NCBI GenBank assembly: GCA_003818595.1
Contig: RPQV01000002.1
Coordinates: 1-38,628, forward strand
DNA: 38,628 bases
DNA from: Calditrichota bacterium
Lineage (GTDB): Bacteria; Zhuqueibacterota; Zhuqueibacteria; Residuimicrobiales; Krinioviventaceae
Reading direction: 5' to 3'
Shown here: one piece after another, positions 1 to 7,572 of the stretch
How the letters are laid out: each line of letters starts with the position of its first letter
Numbering within the stretch: position 1 is the first letter of the stretch
Notes under the pieces: generated by a model
The model's database searches: none
Told to the model about the DNA's origin: nothing
Seen by the model: the letters and a program-made list of their open reading frames with translations, nothing else
Translations under genes and position numbers: made by a program

Positions 1-788
1 AACATGATACGACGCTCATTCTCAGCAGAAACCAGAGGAAGCAGATCTCGAAGATTTTTGGTCCCGGTTCCTTCACGAATCATGATGTGCATTCCGAGTC
101 GAAGTTTTTCCTGGGCTTCGTCAAAAGTGGTGCATTCATGATCGGATTCGATTCCGGCAGCAATGTAGGCGTTCAGGTCTCGGCCTGACAAACCAGGAGC
201 ATGGCCGTCAATGCGTTTGCCATCGACGATGCGCAATTTATCCAGTACATCGGGATCGCCCTGGAGTACGCCAGGATAATTCATCATCTCCGCTAAACCC
301 ACGACCCACTTTTCACGCAAAAAGGGGAAAATATCAAAAGCGCGCAACTCTGAACCTGCGGTTTCAAGCGGAGAGGAGGGAACGCAGGAAGAGAGCGTGA
401 AAAATACATTGAGGGGATTGTATTTGCTGGATTCCATCATATAGCGTATGCCTTCATACCCGAGCACATTGGCAATTTCATGCGGATCAGCGATCACGGA
501 TGTTGTCCCCAAAGGCAACACAGCACGAGTGAACTGCGGAACTTGTACCATTGAGCTTTCTATATGGACGTGCGCATCAATAAATCCCGGGGCGACAAAA
601 GCCCCATCGAGGCTTTGCTCCTGAATTCCTTCGTAGCCTTTTCCCAGGCCGACAATTGTTTCGCCCAACAAGGCGATATCGGTTTTAATGATTTCCCCTG
701 AAAAAACATTGACAACCTGGGCGTTGCGCAAAACCAAGTCGACCGGTTGGATTCCACGCGCAGCCTGGATTATTTCTTTTAATGTCAT
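1..788 (-). CDS. ade: Adenine deaminase, C-terminal part missing (window edge)
   Basis: Hydrolyses adenine to hypoxanthine and ammonia in the cytoplasm, in purine salvage. About 262 N-terminal codons are visible and the frame stays open to the window edge. Reading on the minus strand, an amidohydrolase beta-sandwich start (about residues 1-65) is followed by the metal-binding motif DAHVHIESSM (residues 71-80, His73 and His75). Further on are LPLGTTSVIADPHEIANVLG and a GHAPGLSG..L..YIAAGI.SDHE block typical of the Ade family. The ATG at 786-788 is preceded by a GATGAG-like ribosome site. It is the last visible gene of the salvage operon, 28 bases after the purine nucleoside phosphorylase. That enzyme yields free bases, so the order makes metabolic sense. 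Identification is firm; only the 3' part is missing. Confidence 0.93.
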   Translation of the reverse strand, partial: MTLKEIIQAARGIQPVDLVLRNAQVVNVFSGEIIKTDIALLGETIVGLGKGYEGIQEQSLDGAFVAPGFIDAHVHIESSMVQVPQFTRAVLPLGTTSVIADPHEIANVLGYEGIRYMMESSKYNPLNVFFTLSSCVPSSPLETAGSELRAFDIFPFLREKWVVGLAEMMNYPGVLQGDPDVLDKLRIVDGKRIDGHAPGLSGRDLNAYIAAGIESDHECTTFDEAQEKLRLGMHIMIREGTGTKNLRDLLPLVSAENERRIM

Positions 789-816
789 ATTGTCTCATCG
801 ATTATCAGTAGTCAGT

Positions 817-1650
817 TTATTCATCCAACATGGCGATTTGCGCAATTATTTCGCTCAGCAGTCCTTGAAGTCGTTTTCCGGCCGCATCAGCCGTTTGGGT
901 GACTTCTGTGTGGCTGAGTTCATTTTTAGCGAGTCCGGTGGCCAAGTTGGTGATCAAAGAAATTCCCAACACCGAAAGATGACGCTGTCGGGCAACAATG
1001 ACCTCGGGGGCAGTGGACATCGAAACGGCATCTCCGCCAATCAGGCGCAGCGCGCGGACCTCTGCAGCTGTTTCATAATTGGGACCTGTCACCCAGCAGA
1101 AAACGCCTTTTCGAAAAGGCTGGTGAAATTTTTCACCCACGCGGTCGGCAATGTCCATCAATCGAGGATCAAAGGGAGATGACATGTCCGGGAAACGGAC
1201 GCCGAGCAGATTATCGGGTTTGCCGACCAAAGGATTGTGAAAGGTGAAATTGATCATGTCAGAAATCAGCATCAAATCACCGGGCCTGAAATCCGGATTT
1301 AATCCGCCGCTGGCAGTGGTGAGGATGAGATAGGGGATACGCAAGCCTGCTAATAGATGAACATAATAGGTGACACTGCTCAGGCTGTAACCTTCGTAAT
1401 AATGAACGCGTCCCTGGATACAAAGCAGCGGAATGTTACCCAATGTACCGATGATCCATCGGCCCCAATGTCCTGGAACTGTTGAAACAGGGTAGTGGGG
1501 AATATCCGATGTCGGGATGATACAAGGATTCTCCAATGAATCAGCAATTCGCCCCATACCCGATCCCAAAACCAACGCGATGCGCGGACTGATCGTGAAT
1601 CTCGGCTTGAGAAATGTCAAAGACTCTTTGACTTTATCTTTGAGGAGCAT
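817..1650 (-). CDS. punA: Purine nucleoside phosphorylase (trimeric, PunA/PNP type)
   Basis: Phosphorolyses purine (deoxy)nucleosides to free base and (deoxy)ribose-1-phosphate. The 277-residue length is typical of the trimeric low-molecular-mass family. Visible motifs are the phosphate-binding VLGSGMG (27-33), VPGHWG with His61, GRVHYYEG (80-87), and GPNYETAAEVRAL with Glu193. MSTAPEVIVAR (Met211) and SLITNLATGL (Asn235) complete the set. Glu193 and Asn235 correspond to the residues that read 6-oxopurines in mammalian PNP, so inosine and guanosine are the likely substrates. One family residue differs: the usual TNAAGG reads TTASGG (about 111-116). The gene lies between the nucleoside transporter and adenine deaminase. 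A gap of about 100 bases separates it from the transporter, with no clear promoter or terminator. Confidence 0.93.
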   Translation of the reverse strand: MLLKDKVKESLTFLKPRFTISPRIALVLGSGMGRIADSLENPCIIPTSDIPHYPVSTVPGHWGRWIIGTLGNIPLLCIQGRVHYYEGYSLSSVTYYVHLLAGLRIPYLILTTASGGLNPDFRPGDLMLISDMINFTFHNPLVGKPDNLLGVRFPDMSSPFDPRLMDIADRVGEKFHQPFRKGVFCWVTGPNYETAAEVRALRLIGGDAVSMSTAPEVIVARQRHLSVLGISLITNLATGLAKNELSHTEVTQTADAAGKRLQGLLSEIIAQIAMLDE

Positions 1651-1751
1651 TCAATCGCCTTTTCATTGGGGTTATTGGAGACGATATCAAAATTCAATTC
1701 ATGATCGCTGAGGCCCATGCTCGTGATATATCAGTGAGCCTCTCTCTCGCA

Positions 1752-3356
1752 TCAGATCAACATTCCTGCTATCGCTGCCGTCATCCAGGAGACAAAAGCA
1801 CCCGCCATCATTGCGCGGAGCGCAATACGTGAAAGGTCAGAACGCCGCGACGGCGCCAAGGCGCCGATTCCGCCGATCTGAATACCGATCGACGAAAAGT
1901 TGGCAAAACCACACAGCGCATAAGTGGCGATGGTCACCGAACGAGGCGACAGGACACCTTGATTGATGTATTTAGCCAATTCCGCATAACCAACGAATTC
2001 ATTGACGGCAATTTTAATGCCCAACAAATTGCCGACTTGGAGCGCTTCCTTCCACGGGACACCGATTAAAAACGCAATGGGTGAAAAAAGCGTTCCCAGC
2101 AAAGTTTTCAAGCTGCCCGGGAAAATGCCGGCATACTCGTTGTTTGCACTGATGAGCTGACCACCCAGCAAACGCGCATCGACGAGGCGATCCAGAAAAC
2201 CCAACAGTAAATCCACCAAACCGATCAGGGAGATAAACGCGATCAACATGGCACCAACGTTCACTGCCAATTTCAGTCCATCAGTAACACCCCGGGCAGC
2301 TGCATCAAGCAGGTTATCAGCCCTTGCCACCTGCGGCATGCTGACATCGCCGGCTGTTTTCGAATGGTCTGTTTCCGGCAAGAGTATTTTCGCCAAAACC
2401 AATGCCCCGGGTGCTGCCATGACGCTGGCTGCAATGAGATGAGCAGAACTGATGCCCATACGAATGTATCCCGCCATCACTCCGCCCGCAATGGTGGCAA
2501 AACCGCCGATCATGACAGCGTGAAGTTCCGATATGGTCATATCTTCCAAAAAAGGTTTAATCAGCAGCGGGGCTTCGGTTTGTCCAACGAATATATTCGC
2601 AGTACATGAGAGTGTTTCGGCGCCGCTGGTTCCCATGGTCCAAAGCATGAAGCGAGCCATCGTTTTTACGATTGCCTGCATGATGCCAAGATAATAAAGG
2701 ATCGACATTACCGCCGAAAAAAAGATTATAGTCGGCAGCACAGAAAATGCAAATTGAAAACCGAAACCCGGCCAAAAATCTGAATTTGGGGAAAAATATT
2801 GAGTTTTAATCAAATTGCCAAAAAGGAACTCGGTTCCTTTATCTGTAAGTTTGAGGAAACCTTCCACGCCGTGAGCCAGACGGGCGAAAATGGCCTCAGC
2901 GTAAATCCCTTTGCCAATCATCACTCCAAGGCCTACGAGCATCATGATCGAAAACAGATAGCGAGCCCATTTCTGCCATTTGCCGACCAGAGTGATCACG
3001 TAAAAAATGAGAGAAATCCAGAACAAATATCGCGCTAGTCCCGCTTTTTGCAGCCATACGGAAAGAAAAACTAAAGCAGCAGATGATATCAAAACGACTG
3101 CGGCGTTCGTGATCCGACGACGGGAGGAGATATTTTTGATCAGAAAATCATTGAACAAGAAAGCCAAAATGAGAAGTGCAAAAACAAACATTCCAATCCA
3201 GGAAATGATCGAATGACTGAGAATGATCGAAGCAAATAATATCTGCAACGCCAATCCCCAGAAAATTAAACGCGGCTTGATCGCTTTTCGGTTGTTCGAT
3301 AATAAAAAGGTGATGCTCAGAATTGCCAACAGTCCAATGATTCCAATAAATCGCAT
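1752..3356 (-). CDS. nupC: Concentrative nucleoside transporter (NupC/CNT family) with extra N-terminal membrane segments
   Basis: Inner-membrane cation-coupled nucleoside uptake. The CNT core is clear: GTEFLFG, FWPGFGFQFAFSVLPTIIFF, SGAETLSCTANIFVGQTEAPLL, then IGGFATIAGGVMAGY, and GFANFSSIGIQIGGIGALAP near the end. Start chosen at the ATG at 3354-3356, which follows TAAGGGAGCTGA and gives MRFIGIIGLLAILSI, the usual CNT beginning. A longer reading upstream would run into tdk. The protein is 534 residues, well above the roughly 400 of NupC. The excess lies between the first helix pair (LALQILFASII) and the conserved GTEFLFG: roughly 110-120 residues with about four hydrophobic stretches. Its ATG is 13 bases after the tdk stop, so the two are co-transcribed. 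The transporter family is firm, the exact substrate range is not. Confidence 0.92.
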   Translation of the reverse strand: MRFIGIIGLLAILSITFLLSNNRKAIKPRLIFWGLALQILFASIILSHSIISWIGMFVFALLILAFLFNDFLIKNISSRRRITNAAVVLISSAALVFLSVWLQKAGLARYLFWISLIFYVITLVGKWQKWARYLFSIMMLVGLGVMIGKGIYAEAIFARLAHGVEGFLKLTDKGTEFLFGNLIKTQYFSPNSDFWPGFGFQFAFSVLPTIIFFSAVMSILYYLGIMQAIVKTMARFMLWTMGTSGAETLSCTANIFVGQTEAPLLIKPFLEDMTISELHAVMIGGFATIAGGVMAGYIRMGISSAHLIAASVMAAPGALVLAKILLPETDHSKTAGDVSMPQVARADNLLDAAARGVTDGLKLAVNVGAMLIAFISLIGLVDLLLGFLDRLVDARLLGGQLISANNEYAGIFPGSLKTLLGTLFSPIAFLIGVPWKEALQVGNLLGIKIAVNEFVGYAELAKYINQGVLSPRSVTIATYALCGFANFSSIGIQIGGIGALAPSRRSDLSRIALRAMMAGAFVSWMTAAIAGMLI

Positions 3357-3369
3357 ATCTTCAGCTCCC

Positions 3370-3945
3370 TTACTTTTCTGGTTTAACTTCAAAAACTTCA
3401 TGGCAAAAGCGGCAGCGGGCCTCATAAATATCACCGGCGCCGACCACCACGCGCGCCGAATCCTTGCTCAAGCGCTGTGTTCTTCCTGCAGGGTTACCGC
3501 ATTTCACGCATATCGCCAGTGTTTTGGTGATATATTCCGCAACCGCTAAGAGCTGCGGAATTGGTTCGAACGGCTTTCCCGTATAATCTTGGTCTAACCC
3601 GGCGATAATAATCCGTTTTCCCGAGTCAGCGAGCTGTTGGCAAACCTGAACAAGCGATGAATCGAAGAATTGGGCTTCATCAATACCGATCACTTGTGCA
3701 TCCTGAGCTTTTTCCAAAATTTCTGTTGTTGATGATACCGGCGTCGAGGCGATTCGCTGCGAACTGTGAGAAACAATATGGTTTGTCGAATAACGATCAT
3801 CAATTTGCGGTTTGAATATCGCCACCCGCAGTTTTGCAATCTCTGCTCGACGCAATCGTCGGATCAACTCCTCAGATTTGCCGCTGAACATGGGGCCACA
3901 AATCACCTCTATCCATCCAATATCTTTATGAACGATGTTGAGCAT
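3370..3945 (-). CDS. tdk: Thymidine kinase (type II, zinc-binding)
   Basis: Phosphorylates thymidine (and deoxyuridine) with ATP in the cytoplasm. The 191-residue protein shows the P-loop GPMFSGKS (17-24), and IGIDEAQFFD with the catalytic Glu at about 90. A lasso-like region GRTQRLSKDSARVVVGAGDIYEARCR follows. Two zinc-binding Cys pairs are present, CVKC (146/149) and CRFC (178/181). Start chosen at the ATG at 3943-3945, which follows AAAGGAGATCCTT; an upstream in-frame alternative adds nine unlikely residues. It begins 17 bases after the hydrolase stop and ends 13 bases before the nucleoside transporter, inside the salvage operon. Identification is firm. Confidence 0.95.
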   Translation of the reverse strand: MLNIVHKDIGWIEVICGPMFSGKSEELIRRLRRAEIAKLRVAIFKPQIDDRYSTNHIVSHSSQRIASTPVSSTTEILEKAQDAQVIGIDEAQFFDSSLVQVCQQLADSGKRIIIAGLDQDYTGKPFEPIPQLLAVAEYITKTLAICVKCGNPAGRTQRLSKDSARVVVGAGDIYEARCRFCHEVFEVKPEK

Positions 3946-3962
3946 AAGGATCTCCTTTGGTC

Positions 3963-5141
3963 TTATTTCCACAGAACGGCATCGTTTGTTTTTATCGCAG
4001 TTAACGGAAGAGGTCTGTCCGCTGTAAAAATCATGAATGAATTCGGTTCTTCGATGATGACAAAAGATTCATCCGGTTTGGAGTCAGGCCCCAGCACTTG
4101 GGCGATATCCAGTTTGAAATGTCGGGCAAAAAATATGTACATCGGCACTCGCTTTGAATATCCATAGTCGTGTCCTTCATCGGCCAAATGGACAGTCCAC
4201 AAACGATCGGGGACTCCCGCCAAATCATAAACTCGTCGAACATAGGGAAACTCTACGCTCGGAGAATTTTTAGTCCAGTCTTGGCCGTCAGAGATCAGCA
4301 ACAGCGGCCGCGGTGCGGTGCAGGCTGCTATTTCAACATTGTTGGTCTGAAATGTCGCAGTTTTATGAATCGGTAAACCGCTTTCACAAACACAGCCGCC
4401 AAAAAAGTGCGCTGAAACCTGGACGACGGGCGCTGAAGCAGCAATTCGATCATCTACAGCTGTAAGGAGAAAAGACTGGGTTCCTCCACCCGATGCCCCG
4501 GTAATTCCGATGCGAGTGGAATCGACGAATCCCAAACTCAGCAGAAAATCAACGGCCCGGAGGCTGTTCCAAAGCTGCAGTTTCAACGTCTTGGGATGAC
4601 GATGAATCCAGCCGTATTGAACCATTTCCCCGTACCCCACCATATCATAGGCAAAGACAGCCGCACCCATTTTGGCCAGTGTGGCACAGCGGCGCTGCAT
4701 ATCCGGGCGATATCGACCATAATCTTCTGGCTTATCCCAATGACCGTGCACACATAATATTGCGGCGATATTTTCCGAGATGACTGCGGGGGTGTATAAA
4801 CTGCCGGTGACATACACTCCAGGCAAACTCTCAAAGGCAACATTGGTGACCGAATAATCTTTGTAATCCCGTCGCTCTGAAAAAATGGGATTCAATGGCG
4901 ACTTGGTCGGCAAAGGATCCAATTCTGCACCTATCATAATGAGGCGCCGGATTTGTTGCGCTCGGGCATGCCATTCGGCAGCGTTATGGTAAGTTGAAGC
5001 AAATTCCATCATTTTGACCTCTGCTTCAGCTTCGCTCCAATGGTAACCAACGCACAGAAGAGATGGTTCATCTGCCGCCTGAATCGGGGCATTACCAAGC
5101 AGAAAAATAGCCAGAAAAAACACTGCTGATTTTGAAATCAT
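3963..5141 (-). CDS. Exported alpha/beta hydrolase (acetyl-esterase/dienelactone-hydrolase-like)
   Basis: A 392-residue protein with an apparent Sec signal peptide: MISK, hydrophobic core AVFFLAIFLLG, and likely cleavage after APIQA (residue 22). The mature part has an alpha/beta-hydrolase fold. It shows an oxyanion region ILCVHGHWDKPED (129-140), the nucleophile elbow GITGASGGG (Ser217), a plausible acid in LLISDGQDW (Asp285 or nearby), and His324 in DEGHDYG. It resembles acetyl xylan esterase or dienelactone hydrolase relatives, but the substrate cannot be read from sequence. The position is odd: it sits between udk and tdk with short gaps (36 and 17 bases), so it is co-expressed with cytoplasmic nucleoside salvage. 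One inference is release of acylated or esterified nucleosides outside the cell before NupC-type uptake. Unrelated hitch-hiking is equally possible. Confidence 0.75.
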   Translation of the reverse strand: MISKSAVFFLAIFLLGNAPIQAADEPSLLCVGYHWSEAEAEVKMMEFASTYHNAAEWHARAQQIRRLIMIGAELDPLPTKSPLNPIFSERRDYKDYSVTNVAFESLPGVYVTGSLYTPAVISENIAAILCVHGHWDKPEDYGRYRPDMQRRCATLAKMGAAVFAYDMVGYGEMVQYGWIHRHPKTLKLQLWNSLRAVDFLLSLGFVDSTRIGITGASGGGTQSFLLTAVDDRIAASAPVVQVSAHFFGGCVCESGLPIHKTATFQTNNVEIAACTAPRPLLLISDGQDWTKNSPSVEFPYVRRVYDLAGVPDRLWTVHLADEGHDYGYSKRVPMYIFFARHFKLDIAQVLGPDSKPDESFVIIEEPNSFMIFTADRPLPLTAIKTNDAVLWK

Positions 5142-5177
5142 GGTGAGCTCCGAAATTGCATAATATGGATGCCGGCC

Positions 5178-5810
5178 TCATTCCAATATTTTTAAAATAT
5201 GGTCGCGCACACACAGTATTTGATCATCAAAAATCGCATCATCCGTAATGATCATGTCAGCCGCACGGCTTGCGGGTTGCACAAATTGCCAAAACATCGG
5301 ACGAACCGTCTGCAAATACTGCTGAGTAACTGAATCGATTGTTCTTTCACGCTCAGTGATGTCCCGATGTAAACGGCGAATAAAACATATATCCAAAGGG
5401 GTATCGATATAGATACGATAATCAAAGATGTCTCGGCACGCAGGATGGCAAAATATAAGTATTCCATCAACAAGAACAACATCAGCCGGTCCGGCACTTG
5501 CGGTTTCAATGCGTCGCGTGTGACAGGAAAAATCATATAGAGGATGTTCGATCTGCCGGCCTGACCGCAAAAAGTGAAGATGATGAACCAACAACTCGAA
5601 ATCAACCGCATCAGGATGGTCGAAATTTACTTTTTCGCGTTGGTGAAGTGAAAGCATGGCTAAATCTTGATAGTAATCATCTTGTGATAAAATGATGGAG
5701 GAGAGCGGAGCAAGAAGTGTTTGAAGCTTGTGGGCGAAAAAGCTTTTCCCAGAACCTGAAGCTCCGCTGATGCCCACCAGCAGCGTTTTAGCAAGAGGAA
5801 AATCACTCAT
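5178..5810 (-). CDS. udk: Uridine kinase (uridine/cytidine kinase)
   Basis: Phosphorylates uridine and cytidine. The 210-residue protein has VGISGASGSGKS (P-loop 16-23), LSQDDYYQ (Asp44/45), NFDHPDAVDF (62-71), and YDFSCHTRR (92-100). VLVDGILIF and RRLHRDITERER follow, all typical of the Udk family. Start placed at the ATG at 5808-5810. It overlaps the end of cdd (ATGAGTGA) and has GAGGG about ten bases upstream, suggesting translational coupling. A longer in-frame reading adds 23 residues unlike any Udk N-terminus. The next gene, the exported hydrolase, begins 36 bases downstream. Confidence 0.93.
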   Translation of the reverse strand: MSDFPLAKTLLVGISGASGSGKSFFAHKLQTLLAPLSSIILSQDDYYQDLAMLSLHQREKVNFDHPDAVDFELLVHHLHFLRSGRQIEHPLYDFSCHTRRIETASAGPADVVLVDGILIFCHPACRDIFDYRIYIDTPLDICFIRRLHRDITERERTIDSVTQQYLQTVRPMFWQFVQPASRAADMIITDDAIFDDQILCVRDHILKILE

Positions 5811-6198
5811 GCGAAAGAAAGCCCTCATCAAAGGCATGAGGGAAAAAATCGGCGAGATTATATTGTATCGACCTGCCACTTTTCGAAATCAGAATGACGG
5901 GGATTCCCCGCGTGAAATCCCACAATACTTGACGGCAGGCGCCGCAAGGTGGGCAGAATTGATCAGCATTCGAGGCAATGGCAATCGCTGAAAATTGTCG
6001 TTCTCCCGATGATAACGCCTTGAACAAGGCAACTCTTTCAGCACACATTGTCAATCCGTAAGAACTGGATTCGATATTGCATCCCTCATAAATTATGCCT
6101 GAATCCGTCATCAATGCGGCTCCGACAGGAAATCTTGAAAAAGGAGCAATTGCCTTTAGTTTGGCTTCCAAAGCGCGGTCAATTAATTCCTGCCACAT
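5803..6198 (-). CDS. cdd: Cytidine deaminase
   Basis: Deaminates cytidine and deoxycytidine to uridine forms. The 131-residue protein fits the tetrameric small-subunit family. Zinc and catalytic motifs are CAE (Cys52, Glu54) and PCGACRQ (Cys85, Cys88), preceded by FPVGAALMTDSG and GCNIESSSYGLT. It is the first gene of the salvage operon. The intrinsic terminator of ssb lies just upstream, leaving about 15 bases between its T-tract and the ATG. The operon promoter is therefore either inside the ssb end or dependent on read-through; no convincing promoter was seen. The stop overlaps the udk start by eight bases. Confidence 0.95.
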   Translation of the reverse strand: MWQELIDRALEAKLKAIAPFSRFPVGAALMTDSGIIYEGCNIESSSYGLTMCAERVALFKALSSGERQFSAIAIASNADQFCPPCGACRQVLWDFTRGIPVILISKSGRSIQYNLADFFPHAFDEGFLSHE

Positions 6199-6212
6199 GA
6201 TAAAGTTTCCCG

Positions 6213-6253
6213 ATTAAAGAAAAAAAATCCGAAACCTGAGACAGGTTTCGGAT
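6213..6253 (-). terminator. Intrinsic terminator after ssb
   Basis: A perfect 12-base inverted repeat (ATCCGAAACCTG, 3-base loop, CAGGTTTCGGAT) is followed on the minus strand by a run of seven to eight T. It lies 28 bases past the ssb stop and closes the ssb transcript before cdd. Confidence 0.92.
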
Positions 6254-6281
6254 GAATTGGATCAATGGATTTTACCACACT

Positions 6282-6722
6282 TTAAAATGGAAGATCATCG
6301 GCTTCTTCGGCGCGAGGTTCTGAAACGTGACTGTCTTCAGGCATTGGTGGAGGTGCGGATGCGCCAGAACTTTCACTGCGTCCGTCGAGCAATTGAACCT
6401 GATCAGCTGTCACTTCGGTTATGTATCTTTTGACGCCGTTTTGATCATCCCAGGAGCGGGTAGAGAGTTTACCTTCAACAAAAATGCGGCTCCCTTTTTT
6501 AAGGTAAGGCGAAAGTACCTCAGCCTGCTTACGCCAAAGGACAACTCGGGTCCATTCAGTGTTCTCAACCGGATTGCCGTCCTGGCCTTTGTAGCTGGTA
6601 TTGGTTGCGATGCTTAATGTCAACACTGCCGCACCTGACGGCGTGTATTTAAGTTCGGGATCTTGTCCCAAACGCCCGATAAGCATCACTTTGTTTAAGG
6701 TGCCTTTGCTGTCGAATGCCAT
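6282..6722 (-). CDS. ssb: Single-stranded DNA-binding protein
   Basis: Binds single-stranded DNA in replication, repair and recombination. The OB-fold is recognisable from LNKVMLIGRLGQDPELKYTPSGAAV, then NTEWTRVVLWRKQAE and GSRIFVEGKLSTRSW. The tail is Pro/Ser/Glu-rich and ends in the canonical acidic tip DDLPF, which recruits partner proteins. Length 146 with the second of two near-adjacent ATGs as start: this one stands seven bases after GGGGG, the first only one. It is flanked by its own promoter (about 6773-6801) and terminator, so it looks monocistronic. Confidence 0.95.
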   Translation of the reverse strand: MAFDSKGTLNKVMLIGRLGQDPELKYTPSGAAVLTLSIATNTSYKGQDGNPVENTEWTRVVLWRKQAEVLSPYLKKGSRIFVEGKLSTRSWDDQNGVKRYITEVTADQVQLLDGRSESSGASAPPPMPEDSHVSEPRAEEADDLPF

Positions 6723-6772
6723 ATGCATACCCCCTTTATAAAGTTAATCTTGTTATAGTGAACTGTAAATTC

Positions 6773-6801
6773 ATCTTATCAAATATTTTTAAAATTATCA
6801 A
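6773..6801 (-). promoter_or_regulatory. Putative sigma-70 promoter for ssb
   Basis: On the minus strand TTGATA (-35) is separated by exactly 17 bases from TAAGAT (-10) in an AT-rich stretch. Transcription would start about 45 bases upstream of the ssb ATG. Placed by eye only. Confidence 0.5.
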
Positions 6802-6839
6802 GTATTATTTTTCCATAATTGGGGGGATCATGTGTGCCT

Positions 6840-7514
6840 CTAGTTTTTCACAGGCGGATTTGATACAGAGTGCGGTTCGTCAAAATCGAGAACTGTATAA
6901 ATTTCGAGCGAGGATATTGCGCCTTCTCGCACAATTCGCGCGGGAGTTCTGGTGAAATCCACCAGAGTGGACGGAAGATTATCCGGTGTCGCTCCGCCGT
7001 TTATTATCAAATCCAGTTGATCTCCAAAAGCTTCTTTAACTTCTTCGGCGGTGGTGGCAGCCGGTTCATTGGAACGATTGGCACTGGTTGAAACAATGGG
7101 AAATCCGGTTTCCTTTAAAAGCTCCAAACAAATACTGCAGTCAGGTATTCGCACGGCGATTGTTCTGGATTTGCTGAAAGGAAAATCTTCAAATCGGCTT
7201 GATGCCTGGAGGATGAGGGTCAGCGGTCCCGGCCAAAAATTCTCAATCAATTTTTCAGCAGCCTCAGGGATAACCTGCACGAGTTCATGCACCTGAACCA
7301 TATCTCCGGCGATGATGATCATTGCCTTGCTGCGGTCACGATTTTTCAGTTGATAAATGCGTTCCACTGCTTTGACATCGAAAGCGTTGCAACCGATGCC
7401 ATAGATTGTTTCTGTCGGATATCCGATGACGCCGCCCTTCTTGAGCACTCGCGCCGCCTGTTCAATCAGATGAGATTCAGGTTGAAGATGATTGATTTCA
7501 ATAAAGGAACTCAT
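6840..7514 (-). CDS. tsaC: L-threonylcarbamoyladenylate synthase (TsaC/YwlC)
   Basis: Makes threonylcarbamoyl-AMP from threonine, bicarbonate and ATP for the t6A37 modification of tRNAs. The 224-residue protein is the single-domain YrdC type, without the C-terminal Sua5 domain. Motifs are GGVIGYPTETIYGIGC (27-42), the basic LKNRDRSKAMIII (56-68), NFWPGPLTLIL, and IAVRIPD. PIVSTSANRSNEPA is also present. It lies 58 bases after the MsbA-type gene. A promoter-like pair sits in that gap, so it may be transcribed independently of the transporter. The ssb gene follows after 117 bases. Confidence 0.93.
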   Translation of the reverse strand: MSSFIEINHLQPESHLIEQAARVLKKGGVIGYPTETIYGIGCNAFDVKAVERIYQLKNRDRSKAMIIIAGDMVQVHELVQVIPEAAEKLIENFWPGPLTLILQASSRFEDFPFSKSRTIAVRIPDCSICLELLKETGFPIVSTSANRSNEPAATTAEEVKEAFGDQLDLIINGGATPDNLPSTLVDFTRTPARIVREGAISSLEIYTVLDFDEPHSVSNPPVKN

Positions 7515-7541
7515 GGCCGTTTCTTATACAAAGATTTTGGC

Positions 7542-7571
7542 AATATACAAAAAAATGATGCAATAATTCAA
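7542..7571 (-). promoter_or_regulatory. Possible sigma-70 promoter for tsaC
   Basis: TTGAAT and TATATT, 18 bases apart on the minus strand, lie between the MsbA-type gene stop and the tsaC ATG. The predicted start is about 20 bases before the ATG. Weak evidence, by eye. Confidence 0.3.
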
Positions 7572-7572
7572 G

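Noticed and set aside
688..1182. Open frame on the plus strand opposite ade and the phosphorylase gene
   Set aside because: It is antisense to two well-recognised genes and its translation shows no domain or plausible composition.
6199..6281. Promoter for the salvage operon in the ssb-cdd gap
   Set aside because: Only poor matches were found among the terminator sequences, so none is annotated.
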